The notes: a model not told the origin generated them from the sequence alone. A stretch of 12,358 nucleotides of DNA from JAUUZT01 sp964654015 (GCA_964654015.1 CAZZHQ010000072.1:1-12358); one strand, 5' to 3'. Positions 1 to 7,842 are shown, counted from the first letter of the stretch. Program-made: numbers and translations.

Positions 1-2
1 AT

Positions 3-461
3 CAGGCTGGTTATGGTAACCGGAGCGGGCAAGCACTGGCTGAGGTAATTACACGGCACACGACAGAAATTACAGTTCAATCTGGACAGGTAAGCACAGC
101 TATTATGGATGGGCAATGGGACATGATTAAACAGTGTATTGATGTGGAAATAAACTTAGCGCCAATACACGAAGTAAAGGTAAGTTTATTGAAATCAAAT
201 CCCCCACAGATAGGTGTGTATATCAAAGGCGGACTCCGGGATGGTTGTACCACCTTTAACGATATCGAGATAGCTCGGGAAGGCAGCCTTGTCAATATCA
301 AGGTGACCACCCAGCATCCCAGGGGAGTATTTTGTCCCGCAATATATACCTATTTTGAAAAAGACATTAACCTTGGCAGTGACTTTGCTTTTGGTACAAC
401 TTACGCTCTCAATGTTAATGACCACAGCACCACATTCGAGGGTACACTTATGAAAGGGTGA
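3..461 (+). CDS. Uncharacterised protein, C-terminal part (5' end outside window)
   Basis: The frame is open from the first complete codon at base 3 to TGA at 459-461, so the ATG at 105 is probably internal and the gene enters from the left; at least 152 residues are present. The visible part is mostly short beta-strand-like stretches. The last 45 residues have an Ig-like or beta-sandwich look, with the motif YFEKDINLGSDF followed by TYALNVND and a final TTFEG strand. From memory, similar tails (EK-xx-LGSDF, YTVxVN) occur at the ends of secreted or lipoprotein-like proteins in Dehalococcoidia, but I cannot name a family. No catalytic motif or membrane segment is visible, and any signal peptide would lie outside the window. 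The next gene on the same strand begins about 46 nt downstream and may be co-transcribed. Function unknown. Confidence 0.6.
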   Translation, partial: QAGYGNRSGQALAEVITRHTTEITVQSGQVSTAIMDGQWDMIKQCIDVEINLAPIHEVKVSLLKSNPPQIGVYIKGGLRDGCTTFNDIEIAREGSLVNIKVTTQHPRGVFCPAIYTYFEKDINLGSDFAFGTTYALNVNDHSTTFEGTLMKG

Positions 462-507
462 AGGTTTTGCCATATATTTGACCAGGGAAGATATTCCCCC
501 GGAGAAA

Positions 508-885
508 ATGGAGATATTAAGCCACATCGACATCGCAGACCAACCCATCATATCTATCGACGATATTGTCGCCTATAATGCTCAAATTCATGAGATAAAA
601 CTTTCTGATGAAGCCTTTGAGCGTATTTCTCAGCTAGAGGTACCAGTCATAGGAAAGTCGTTTTTGGTTTGTGTCGATAAGGCACCTATATATTGGGGAG
701 CTTTCTGGACGCCTATCTCTTCAATGTCTTTTGACGGCGTTACGATATGGAAACCTATGTCACTGGAACAAAATACCATAAAGCTTGAGCTTGGCTATCC
801 ATCAAGTAGCTTTTATGAAGGCGAGGACCCTAGAGCAAATCCCGTAATAATGCAATCTTTAGAGAAAGCCGACAAGCTAAAATAG
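508..885 (+). CDS. Small uncharacterised protein with YWGAFWTP motif
   Basis: This is a 125-residue ORF ending in TAG at 883-885. I chose ATG at 508 because GGAG lies 3 nt upstream (501-504). A TTG at 478 in the same frame would add ten residues but has only a distant AAGG (461-464). The frame is closed by TGA at 451. The core (about residues 45-84) is compact and looks conserved: a VCVD strand, then IYWGAFWTPISS (61-72) and SFDGV (74-78). The aromatic/Gly/Pro pattern suggests a small folded alpha/beta domain. There is no signal peptide, transmembrane helix or recognisable catalytic triad. I half recognise the YWGAFWTP block from Dehalococcoidia hypothetical proteins and know no function. If homologs have a longer N-terminus with a lipoprotein signal, this copy could be shortened; a comparison is needed to tell. 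It lies just downstream of the preceding partial gene on the same strand. Confidence 0.6.
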   Translation: MEILSHIDIADQPIISIDDIVAYNAQIHEIKLSDEAFERISQLEVPVIGKSFLVCVDKAPIYWGAFWTPISSMSFDGVTIWKPMSLEQNTIKLELGYPSSSFYEGEDPRANPVIMQSLEKADKLK

Positions 886-1022
886 ATGTACCTTCTAAGA
901 GGGACCCGGGAGAGTTGTATTAAATATGATACCGAGAACCAATCGGGGCAGACGGGCTGCTTACTAATCAGTTAATGAAGATTAAGCTGTTCTCCCTGAA
1001 CCCATAGCGCAGGCTTACCAGT

Positions 1023-1817
1023 CTATCCCATATGCTGTCCGCCGATGACGTTGAGGCGGGTTCCGGTGACGTATGGCGCCAGGTCTGAGGCAAAATAGAG
1101 CACAGTGTTGGCAATATCCTCCGGCTTGCCCAGTATTTCTGTTTCTATCCCGTCATGGCGGAAGGGAATGGTACTGCTTAACGCTTTCAACTGCGCCTCT
1201 CCAAATTGTGCTCCCTCGGTCTTTATGGGTCCGGGGTTGATTACATTGACGGTAATACCGAATTTACCTAGCCAGCGTGCTGCCAGCATGGTCATACCCA
1301 TGATACCGGCTTTTGAGGCCGAGTAGGAAGGCGTAGAGAAGTAGCCACCGTTTATCGCGGCCAGTGAACCAATGTTGATAATCCTCCCCGAGCGCTGTTC
1401 CATCATAGCTTTGGTGACCGCCCGCATGCAGTAGAAAACTCCGGTAAGGTCTACATTAATCTCCTGCGCCCATCTTTCATCTGTCATGTCCAGAAATGGA
1501 TTGACCTTTGAGGAGTCGACTGCTAGTGCCATCTGTGGCAGAAGTGCGGCGTTGTTTACCAGGATGTCTGTCCTGCCCCATTTTTCAAGGAGCTGTTCAA
1601 CTGCCTCATTCACCTGGGTGCTTTTGGAGACATCGGTACAAATGGCGATGCCCTCTCTGCCCATCTCACTTATCTCTCTGGCAGTCTGCTCAATAGGCTC
1701 TTTAGTCCTTCCCCAAACCGACACATCGGCGCCCTCTCTGGCTAGCCTTAAGGCGATGGCCTTACCCAGGCCCCTGCCGCCGCCGGTGACAATGGCTTTC
1801 TTATCCTTCAACATCAC
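1023..1817 (-). CDS. SDR family NAD(P)-dependent oxidoreductase
   Basis: A classical short-chain dehydrogenase/reductase of 264 residues, the normal family length, probably cytosolic. Visible motifs in order: Rossmann cofactor loop TGGGRGLG (11-18); D62, expected near the adenine ring; NNA (88-90) after beta 4; N121 in helix 4; catalytic S151; YSASK (Y165, K169); NPGPIKT (194-200) after beta 6. These give the Asn-Ser-Tyr-Lys tetrad, so it should be active. An Arg (R37) rather than an acidic residue follows beta 2, which favours NADP(H) (inference). The substrate cannot be read from the sequence; relatives include 3-oxoacyl-ACP reductases and sugar or steroid dehydrogenases. The GTG start at 1815-1817 is chosen because AAGGAGGG (1825-1832) ends 7 nt upstream; the next codon is ATG and could serve instead. 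It is monocistronic, with its own promoter, and looks like host core or accessory metabolism outside the defence block. Confidence 0.93.
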   Translation of the reverse strand: MMLKDKKAIVTGGGRGLGKAIALRLAREGADVSVWGRTKEPIEQTAREISEMGREGIAICTDVSKSTQVNEAVEQLLEKWGRTDILVNNAALLPQMALAVDSSKVNPFLDMTDERWAQEINVDLTGVFYCMRAVTKAMMEQRSGRIINIGSLAAINGGYFSTPSYSASKAGIMGMTMLAARWLGKFGITVNVINPGPIKTEGAQFGEAQLKALSSTIPFRHDGIETEILGKPEDIANTVLYFASDLAPYVTGTRLNVIGGQHMG

Positions 1818-1824
1818 GTTGCAG

Positions 1825-1832
1825 CCCTCCTT
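1825..1832 (-). promoter_or_regulatory. Strong Shine-Dalgarno of the SDR gene
   Basis: On the minus strand the sequence reads AAGGAGGG, an almost complete anti-16S match, 7 nt before the GTG at 1817 and 10 nt before the ATG at 1814. The spacing favours the GTG start. Confidence 0.8.
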
Positions 1833-1855
1833 GTTTGACTTAGCTTAGTGACGAC

Positions 1856-1884
1856 AATTTACGCAACCCAATAACTATTGTCAA
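1856..1884 (-). promoter_or_regulatory. Sigma70-type promoter of the SDR gene
   Basis: On the minus strand a perfect TTGACA (-35, 1879-1884) is followed after exactly 17 nt by TAAATT (-10, 1856-1861; 4 of 6 matches to TATAAT). Transcription would begin near 1849, leaving a leader of about 32 nt that holds the strong ribosome binding site. No operator repeat is obvious around it. Confidence 0.65.
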
Positions 1885-1943
1885 GCACTATCCATTCGGG
1901 GCCGAAGACATTCGAACTTGACATAGAGCAAGGTAATGATTTA

Positions 1944-2606
1944 TCAGAAAGCCCGTGCAGAATACAAGGCTACAAGTTCTTCTACCAGTTCATCAAAGTA
2001 GCGATAGCCACATAGTGAATACACACCGTCAATATAAGGTTTACATGCTTTTATCAGCGGGTCGAGCCCTTTGTTGAATTCATTAAGACCGACCATGTAT
2101 ACACGCACATTTCGCTGGCCTAGCCAAGTCTTAGAAAAATAAGCATAACCAAAAGTCTCTCTTAGTTGTTCAGCTCCTATCCATGTTTTAAATGAGAAGA
2201 TGCTTTGTGGGCGGCTACTATCTTGTTCTGTAAGAGCGTCCGCGATTATGTGAACTTTATCCCAAACTATTAGCTTCTTACCAGTAGGGTACACCTTTAC
2301 ACCAAGGCTTCCTAATTCCGAGATAAGATAAGCCCGCAATACTGATTCCATCGGCCGTGCAGTCATGTCTTTCTTACCTGGCCTAGGATTTTCTGCGTGA
2401 CGGCGCCAATTCCCAAGAAAGCCATTTAACATTCCTTTACGCACTTCAGCCGAGTGATGTGGGGGATTATCATCAAAGCTACTTAGATTTATATAGTGAC
2501 CACGCATATCACAAGTAAAGTCATGGAGTGAAAGCCGCATGCATCTCCTATCCAGAATGTTACACTTGTCCCCTTCAAGGTAATTGCAACATGTTTCTTT
2601 GCCCAT
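1944..2606 (-). CDS. Uncharacterised Cys-cluster protein, third gene of the restriction operon
   Basis: A 220-residue protein if it starts at ATG 2604-2606, which has GAGG 8 nt upstream. An upstream in-frame start at 2663 would add 19 residues and overlap res by 34 nt; with my start the gap to the res stop is 23 nt. The N-terminus holds five Cys (C6, C7, C15, C22, C32) in CC-x7-C-x6-C-x9-C, suggesting a Zn or Fe-S site. The middle and C-terminus are alpha/beta: an amphipathic helix around SVLRAYLISEL, a strand IIADAL containing an Asp, then strand SIFSFKTW and helix AEQLRETFGYAYF. This order is reminiscent of a diverged PD-(D/E)xK nuclease fold with Ser in place of the usual acidic residue before Lys (inference only). 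Its position directly after res on the same strand suggests a role with the restriction system, perhaps nuclease control, DNA binding or a second effector. I recognise no family. Confidence 0.72.
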   Translation of the reverse strand: MGKETCCNYLEGDKCNILDRRCMRLSLHDFTCDMRGHYINLSSFDDNPPHHSAEVRKGMLNGFLGNWRRHAENPRPGKKDMTARPMESVLRAYLISELGSLGVKVYPTGKKLIVWDKVHIIADALTEQDSSRPQSIFSFKTWIGAEQLRETFGYAYFSKTWLGQRNVRVYMVGLNEFNKGLDPLIKACKPYIDGVYSLCGYRYFDELVEELVALYSARAF

Positions 2607-2629
2607 ATCCATCACCTCTATTGAAATAT

Positions 2630-5233
2630 TTATTCCAATTCCTGCATCAATGATGACTTCCAATTTTTGTAACGGCGATCTCTAATGGCCTGAAAAAAAT
2701 AGGTGATGTCTTCTGGTGATAAAAAGAAAAAATAATAAATCCAGTTTATATCGCTTTCCTTTAATTTCTGATTCAATGACTTGAAGTGTTCTCTACCATC
2801 CCTATATTTTGCCTTGTTTTTTTTCTTCAGGTCCCCATCTTCTTTCATTTCTACAACAAGTATTTCGTTCCTTGATTGCATTTTAAGGAAAAAGTCAGGA
2901 TTGAAATTTTCACGCTTGACATGTGTACTGGCTTTTTCCTCTGGTTTGTAGGAATATGGAAACCAGTAAAACCCCTTGTCTGGTGATTTGATAACCGAAT
3001 CAAATAGAGTGATATTATTGAAAAGGGAGCGGGTGAATTTGCGTTCAGGCTCATACGATACATAAAAAAGATTTAGGGGGGTTTTAAATTTGTCTCTGTC
3101 TATCTCAATCAAGTTATCCTTAAGAAACCTGATTTCGCTTTCACTACCACCATATTTTTCTCTGTCATCCTTTATTTCCCCATATCTCTCTTTATCTTTT
3201 AAAAAACTATACAGCAGGGTTTGCTGCTCTTTAGGCAAGGAATCAGGGGAGTCATTACAATAAAACAAATACCCGTTGCTTTTTAATGAGCTTTCATTGA
3301 AAAATTGAGGAATCAGTCCATGTTCATTATCATCAATTTGAATTTTCAATAAATCATCAGGCTGCATTTTCATCCTCGGTGTCTCTCTACCAAGTTCTCT
3401 CAACATCGGGCCAAACGCCTGTTTAGCTTTGGACAGGTTTTCTCTGCTAATAAAAGTTGAATCATATCCAGCTTTATCAAGATTCTTAATAATAAAATCT
3501 TGTATTTTTGATATAGACCACTTGGCGGACAGAGAAATATCTTTATCCTTTAAGAATAGCTTTATTTCTCTCGCTGCTTGTTCAATAGGAACTGTATCTT
3601 TTAGTTCAACTGTAAAACGAAATGAACCGCTTTCAGAATACAAACTCGTCTCCTCCCATTCCCTGCTTTGAGGAGAAAATTTCACTTTATCCGGCTCTTT
3701 GGCAGGCTTTTCCTTGCTTTCGGTCGTGTCCTGCACAGAAGAATATTCCAGGTTGTACAAAGGGAATACGATGTCAGATTTATTTTCATCGTAACCCCAG
3801 CTAAGACGGTTTTCAATCTCGAGAACTTCGTTGTATAGATTAATAATATTTGATGTCCATTTTTCGTGATTATTAATTTTGACAAAAACCGAATCCGATA
3901 ATCCCTCAGGAATGCGGAGTCCCCGTCCCAAAACCTGCGATATTAACAATTTTGAATTAAAAGCCCTTTGTTCATGAGGCACAATCTGAAAAACATTTTT
4001 AACATCCCAGCCTTCAGTAAGCATGCTTACGGATACAATCCATTCAACTGGGTTATCAGGGTCATCAACATTTTTTAATAAAGATAGATTTTCCTTACGT
4101 GTTTTTTCAGGCTGCTCAAGTATAGATTCAACAACAGTTTTCTCATTCTTGTTTGAAGGAATGCCCGATGTCACCCAGATAACTTTTTTTACAGCCTGTT
4201 CATAGGAAATAGATTCTTTATCTGAAATATATTTAACAAGGTCATTCCAAACTTTAATACAAGTAACTATTTTATCGGTAATAATAATAGTGATAGGTTT
4301 AAGTTTGCCTGCATATTTTTGCTGATTATCAAGATGATTCTGATAGGTTTCATCAAACCCCTTGTCTTTTGTCGATTCCTCCTCGACTTTATAATCTATC
4401 TTTTTGACAATACCGTCGTCCATTGCCTGCTTAATGCTGTATCTGTAAATGACATCATTAAAATACTCATCACCAATATAAGGCGTGCCTGACAATCCGA
4501 GCAGATACTGAAAACCGTATTCCTCATTTGTGAGAAAACCAAACCATTTTTTCACGGCAGCATCTGCCTCACTGTAGATATGATGAGCCTCATCGCTTAT
4601 AACCAGCGTTCGTTCCCCCTTGCCTTTAAAACTGTCTTCAATAGATGAACCGGTTCTTTGATAGGCAGCATGAATATTTTCCACGCAGATATCACCATTG
4701 AGAATTGGGTCGTTAGCACTCTTAATCGCAGGCGACGGATAATCCGCTTCAAGCTCTTCAAGAATCTTTGTTAAAACAGCATCGCCACTGAACCGTTCAA
4801 ACTTTTTCTTAAGTTCCTCTTCAATTGTCAGTGAAGGACACAGAACAAGCACCTTGTCCACAAGCCCTTCGGCCAGCATGATTTGGGCGACCCCGTAAAT
4901 CACCCAGCTTTTGCCTGTTCCTGTTGCAAGGTCAATGCTGTAGGACTTTTTGTCTTTTATGCGTACATGGTCGAGGTATTCTGACAAATTATGGTACTTG
5001 TTCTGAAGTTTTTCACTTTTATTGTAGGTATATACTGCAGCCTGCTCCGTATTAATGATTTTATCCGTAACAAAAAAATGAATCGATTTTCTTACAGCCT
5101 CTCGGACATGTCCAAAATCAACAGTTGTCAGAGCGTCAAGAAAAGCGTCATATTTATTGACTATGGAGAGCGTTTTTGATGAATAGTCATCAATCTGCAG
5201 AATAAAATCGTCGTTTTTATATTCTATGCTCAT
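2630..5233 (-). CDS. Type III-like restriction enzyme Res subunit (SF2 helicase-endonuclease)
   Basis: An 867-residue protein, close to the usual length of Type III Res subunits. It has superfamily 2 motor motifs in order: Walker A ATGTGKS (103-109), DEAH (214-217) within VISDEAHHIY, motif III LSGTPY (247-252), motif V SMLTEGWD (403-410) and motif VI QVLGRGLR (433-440). The C-terminus has an intact PD-(D/E)xK nuclease signature: PD at 779-780, then VVEMK with E795 and K797. In the Type III family this subunit uses ATP to communicate between two recognition sites and cuts a fixed distance away, in complex with Mod. The ATG at 5233 overlaps the mod TGA as ATGA, so translation is probably coupled. 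All key motor and nuclease residues seem present, so the enzyme should be competent. A+T-rich codon use differs from the SDR gene, consistent with acquisition by transfer. Confidence 0.92.
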   Translation of the reverse strand: MSIEYKNDDFILQIDDYSSKTLSIVNKYDAFLDALTTVDFGHVREAVRKSIHFFVTDKIINTEQAAVYTYNKSEKLQNKYHNLSEYLDHVRIKDKKSYSIDLATGTGKSWVIYGVAQIMLAEGLVDKVLVLCPSLTIEEELKKKFERFSGDAVLTKILEELEADYPSPAIKSANDPILNGDICVENIHAAYQRTGSSIEDSFKGKGERTLVISDEAHHIYSEADAAVKKWFGFLTNEEYGFQYLLGLSGTPYIGDEYFNDVIYRYSIKQAMDDGIVKKIDYKVEEESTKDKGFDETYQNHLDNQQKYAGKLKPITIIITDKIVTCIKVWNDLVKYISDKESISYEQAVKKVIWVTSGIPSNKNEKTVVESILEQPEKTRKENLSLLKNVDDPDNPVEWIVSVSMLTEGWDVKNVFQIVPHEQRAFNSKLLISQVLGRGLRIPEGLSDSVFVKINNHEKWTSNIINLYNEVLEIENRLSWGYDENKSDIVFPLYNLEYSSVQDTTESKEKPAKEPDKVKFSPQSREWEETSLYSESGSFRFTVELKDTVPIEQAAREIKLFLKDKDISLSAKWSISKIQDFIIKNLDKAGYDSTFISRENLSKAKQAFGPMLRELGRETPRMKMQPDDLLKIQIDDNEHGLIPQFFNESSLKSNGYLFYCNDSPDSLPKEQQTLLYSFLKDKERYGEIKDDREKYGGSESEIRFLKDNLIEIDRDKFKTPLNLFYVSYEPERKFTRSLFNNITLFDSVIKSPDKGFYWFPYSYKPEEKASTHVKRENFNPDFFLKMQSRNEILVVEMKEDGDLKKKNKAKYRDGREHFKSLNQKLKESDINWIYYFFFLSPEDITYFFQAIRDRRYKNWKSSLMQELE

Positions 5234-7656
5234 TTGAAGTTCTTTTTTGTCTTAACAACCTTTAATTCGTTGCCGTATTTGTCAATAAATATTACCATCA
5301 TCTTTTTACCGGTAAACTCATCTTCCGGTATCCGCACAACCGCTTTGCTGTGATCTTCACTTACAATATCACCTGCCCAGAAAACATTATCAAGATTGAA
5401 ATAATCATCCTTGTAATCCGTATCCACAAGAACCATTGAAAGCGTTTCAAAATTTTCAAAATCTTCCGGATCATAAACAAGCGTGTTTGACTTAAAACTT
5501 GCTATTTCAATGGAATAATCTTTCATTTCAATATTAAACAAATTGCTAACCAATGGTTTTCTGCGACGAAAGGACACTTTTACTTCAGGCTGGGATATAA
5601 AATCAAAACCCACCGCGTCTATTACCTCATTGACATCCGTCTCACTGACCGGTTGTTTAATACTGCCCGGATCACCTTTTTCAATCAATGCTTTAAGAAC
5701 AGACAAAGGAACTTTCAGAAGAACATAGGTCGTATTATCAAGCTCAATCTCATCTTCCATAAACCCCATTGATGAAATAGGCGCGATAACGTAAAACCTG
5801 CCGCCGGCCCTACCGCCCAAAACCGTATGCAATGTCTTTATATATTCACGGTCGAGTAAAAGGTTTTTCTGATCTGGATAATCCCAGATAAATGCTGAAT
5901 GCACGCCGATATAACCATCCGCCTCAAATCCATGTATCTTGTGTCTGTCTGACCTCACACCGAACAATTGTGCCACAAAAGGTTTATACTGTTCCCAATT
6001 TAACTCAAGTATTGCTTTTGCATCATACACACCGGCATTAAAAAGCGTAAATTCTTTTGATTTTAACGGTTTTTCCTTTTCAGATTTCTCTTTAGGCTGA
6101 ACAGAGGAGATGAGAAACCGTACCCTGCCAACTTCAATTATCTTTTCACCGGCTTTGCTTTCTGCATCTTCAACAGGCTTTAATTTGCGCAGCCTTAACT
6201 TTTCTTCCGGGCAAACAAGGGAAAATTCCTCTTTTTTGTTTCCGGAAAGGTTAGCAGATATGAATTCACTCAGATTACTAAGAAATGAATCAGTAATAAT
6301 AAAATCACCCCTGCGGGCTTTTTCATATATAAAGAAGAGTCCTCTTGAGTTCGCCTTAGAATGCTCCTCAAAATCAGCCACACGCTCATAATCCCTGCGT
6401 TCATCTTTATTAAGCGAGCCAATTTGTGTGGTCAGATTGAGCATTCTTTTTTGAATAGTGTAGATGGCAAGTTTTCCACAATCCATGCCAATCCAACGAT
6501 GATTCAGTTTCTCCGCAACTGCCAGTGTAGTTCCAGAGCCAGCGAATGCATCTAGCACGATGGTATTTTCGGTGGCTGATGCTTGGATAATTCGCTCTAA
6601 TAATTGTTCTGGTTTTTGAGTGGGATAAGCAAACCTTTCCGATGACTGTGGCCCAATATCATTCAGATCATTCCAAATATCTCTTACAGGATTCCCTTCT
6701 CTTTCATCTAGATATCTCTTTAACCCAGGCCAACCTGTAGAAGAAAAAATGATAACTCCTTTTTCAATACCTTCATTTATTCCATTTTGAGACCATATCC
6801 AATGTTTACCTTGAGGTGGAGTGATACTTCCTTTTTCACCAAAATACCTTGCTGGGCCTTCTCCCGTCTGTGTAAAATCAGATATTCTGTATCTTCTTCT
6901 AGATCCGCCATCAACATATTTATAAAATGTATTAATATATCGTTTACTAAATGCAGTATATTGCTTATTAAAATAATGCGTAGTGCTTTTTCTATATATA
7001 AACACATTTGAAAATGTTCTTGGAAAGCCTTCAGTTTGAAACTTTGCCGCTGTTGTTGACTGCCACACAATATCATTTAGAAAATTGTGCTCTCCAAACA
7101 CCTCATCCATAATCGCTTTAATGTAATGCCCTTTCTTCCAGTCAAGATGCACATAAATAGAACCATCATCCGCCAATATCTCCCGCATCAAAATAAGCCG
7201 TTTTCTTAAAAACTCGATAAACTGCGCACCAATGATTTTATCCCGATAGGCTTTTTCTCGGTCTTTCATAAAGTCTTGTTTTGTGGCAAAAGGCGGATCA
7301 ATGTATATCAGTTTTATTTTGTTTTTGGTTTTGTATCTGTTCTCACCCCGCTGGTCTTCATACAGGGTTTTAAGCGCCAACAAGTTGTCGCCAAAAATGA
7401 GCATGTTCCGCCAGCCATCCTCAAACGAGTTATTTGAATTGAAGGAGCGTATCTTCTGGAAAGGAGCGGCAGGTGTTTGAGCGATAATATCTTCTTTCCG
7501 AGCTTTACCTTTGTAAACCAGCCGGTAATCCTTTGTCGCTTCAATAAACTCCGTATCATCGCGGTCAAAGAGCTTTGATTTATAAACAGCCGGAAGCGTC
7601 TTTCCTGCTTCAAGCAGCTCGATTATTTTTTTCTTTTCCTGTTCAGAAAGATTCAT
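5230..7656 (-). CDS. Type III-like site-specific DNA methyltransferase Mod (adenine-N6, beta class)
   Basis: An 808-residue methyltransferase. Catalytic motif IV IYIDPPF (DPPF 120-123) precedes the AdoMet motif LDAFAGSGTT (FAGSGTT 371-377), the beta-class order typical of Type III Mod enzymes, with an aromatic-rich target recognition region about 195-345 between them. GDNLLAL (89-95) upstream and PTQKPEQLLERI (about 345-356) before the AdoMet motif are also typical. It should methylate adenine on one strand and supply specificity to Res. The protein is longer than most Mod subunits (about 600-700): some 395 residues follow the methyltransferase core and have no motif I recognise. They could be a Res-contact or second DNA-binding module. 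The ATG at 7656 overlaps the stop of a 51-codon ORF (ATGA), and the mod stop overlaps the res start in the same way. No good Shine-Dalgarno precedes mod, which fits coupled translation. Confidence 0.92.
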   Translation of the reverse strand: MNLSEQEKKKIIELLEAGKTLPAVYKSKLFDRDDTEFIEATKDYRLVYKGKARKEDIIAQTPAAPFQKIRSFNSNNSFEDGWRNMLIFGDNLLALKTLYEDQRGENRYKTKNKIKLIYIDPPFATKQDFMKDREKAYRDKIIGAQFIEFLRKRLILMREILADDGSIYVHLDWKKGHYIKAIMDEVFGEHNFLNDIVWQSTTAAKFQTEGFPRTFSNVFIYRKSTTHYFNKQYTAFSKRYINTFYKYVDGGSRRRYRISDFTQTGEGPARYFGEKGSITPPQGKHWIWSQNGINEGIEKGVIIFSSTGWPGLKRYLDEREGNPVRDIWNDLNDIGPQSSERFAYPTQKPEQLLERIIQASATENTIVLDAFAGSGTTLAVAEKLNHRWIGMDCGKLAIYTIQKRMLNLTTQIGSLNKDERRDYERVADFEEHSKANSRGLFFIYEKARRGDFIITDSFLSNLSEFISANLSGNKKEEFSLVCPEEKLRLRKLKPVEDAESKAGEKIIEVGRVRFLISSVQPKEKSEKEKPLKSKEFTLFNAGVYDAKAILELNWEQYKPFVAQLFGVRSDRHKIHGFEADGYIGVHSAFIWDYPDQKNLLLDREYIKTLHTVLGGRAGGRFYVIAPISSMGFMEDEIELDNTTYVLLKVPLSVLKALIEKGDPGSIKQPVSETDVNEVIDAVGFDFISQPEVKVSFRRRKPLVSNLFNIEMKDYSIEIASFKSNTLVYDPEDFENFETLSMVLVDTDYKDDYFNLDNVFWAGDIVSEDHSKAVVRIPEDEFTGKKMMVIFIDKYGNELKVVKTKKNFK

Positions 7657-7808
7657 AATGAACTTTTCATTTTGGAAGTCATCTTAGTAGTGAGTAAGCT
7701 AGAGGTGGTTACGGTGAGAACAGTTTCCTTATTAAGAGAAACAATATCAGCCATAGAGACATTACCAGTACATGAACAAGAGAAGGAAACTGCTATGACT
7801 AGTTTCAT
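7653..7808 (-). CDS. Candidate 51-residue leader peptide or small protein overlapping mod
   Basis: A short ORF on the minus strand runs from ATG 7806-7808 to TGA 7653-7655, whose TGA overlaps the mod ATG as ATGA, the same junction as mod/res. The product starts MKLVIAVSFSCSCTGNVS and is Ser/Thr-rich (about 18 of 51), with two Cys and a basic C-terminal stretch with repeated Lys-Met. The first nine residues are hydrophobic but too short for a transmembrane helix. A possible cleavable or lipoprotein-like start is not convincing. There is no Shine-Dalgarno, but the candidate promoter would start transcription at or within a base of the ATG, allowing leaderless translation. The coupling arrangement is the main evidence that it is translated. 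It could be a regulatory leader peptide, a small functional protein, or a chance ORF. No family recognised. Confidence 0.45.
   Translation of the reverse strand: MKLVIAVSFSCSCTGNVSMADIVSLNKETVLTVTTSSLLTTKMTSKMKSSL
7721..7792. repeat. 10-bp perfect inverted repeat upstream of mod
   Basis: CAGTTTCCTT (7721-7730) and AAGGAAACTG (7783-7792) are exact reverse complements, 52 nt apart. Both arms lie inside the 51-codon ORF. They could form a long-range hairpin in the mod leader mRNA, or be paired binding sites for a regulator. There is no T-run after the arm, so it is not a simple terminator. Confidence 0.5.
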
Positions 7809-7814
7809 AAAACT

Positions 7815-7842
7815 ACTATAACACACTGAGTATTATTAGCAA
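7815..7842 (-). promoter_or_regulatory. Candidate promoter of the mod-res operon
   Basis: On the minus strand TTGCTA (-35, 7837-7842; 4 of 6) and TATAGT (-10, 7815-7820; 5 of 6) are separated by 16 nt. The expected start, about 7 nt below the -10, falls on the A of the ATG at 7808, giving a leaderless transcript for the 51-codon ORF. In an A+T-rich region chance matches are common, so support is moderate at best. Confidence 0.35.

Noticed and set aside
195..551. 118-codon minus-strand ORF opposite the first gene
   Set aside because: The opposite plus-strand frame is open through the window edge and gives the more protein-like product. This is an antisense shadow.
936..960. GCAG/CTGC stem between the second gene and the SDR
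   Set aside because: Only four pairs and no T-tract on either strand, so it was not called a terminator.
1486..1848. 120-codon plus-strand ORF opposite the SDR gene
   Set aside because: It is antisense to an SDR with all its catalytic motifs in place, and crosses that gene's promoter and start.
1894..1905. TTCGGGGCCGAA palindrome between the SDR and Cys-cluster genes
   Set aside because: The loop of two bases is too small for a good RNA hairpin and there is no T-run. Probably chance.
1918..1923. Perfect TTGACA on the plus strand
   Set aside because: No well-spaced -10 follows and no plus-strand gene lies downstream.
6777..7076. 99-codon minus-strand ORF inside mod in another frame
   Set aside because: It overlaps the recognition region of an intact Mod reading frame and has no domain or ribosome binding site, so it is a shadow frame.
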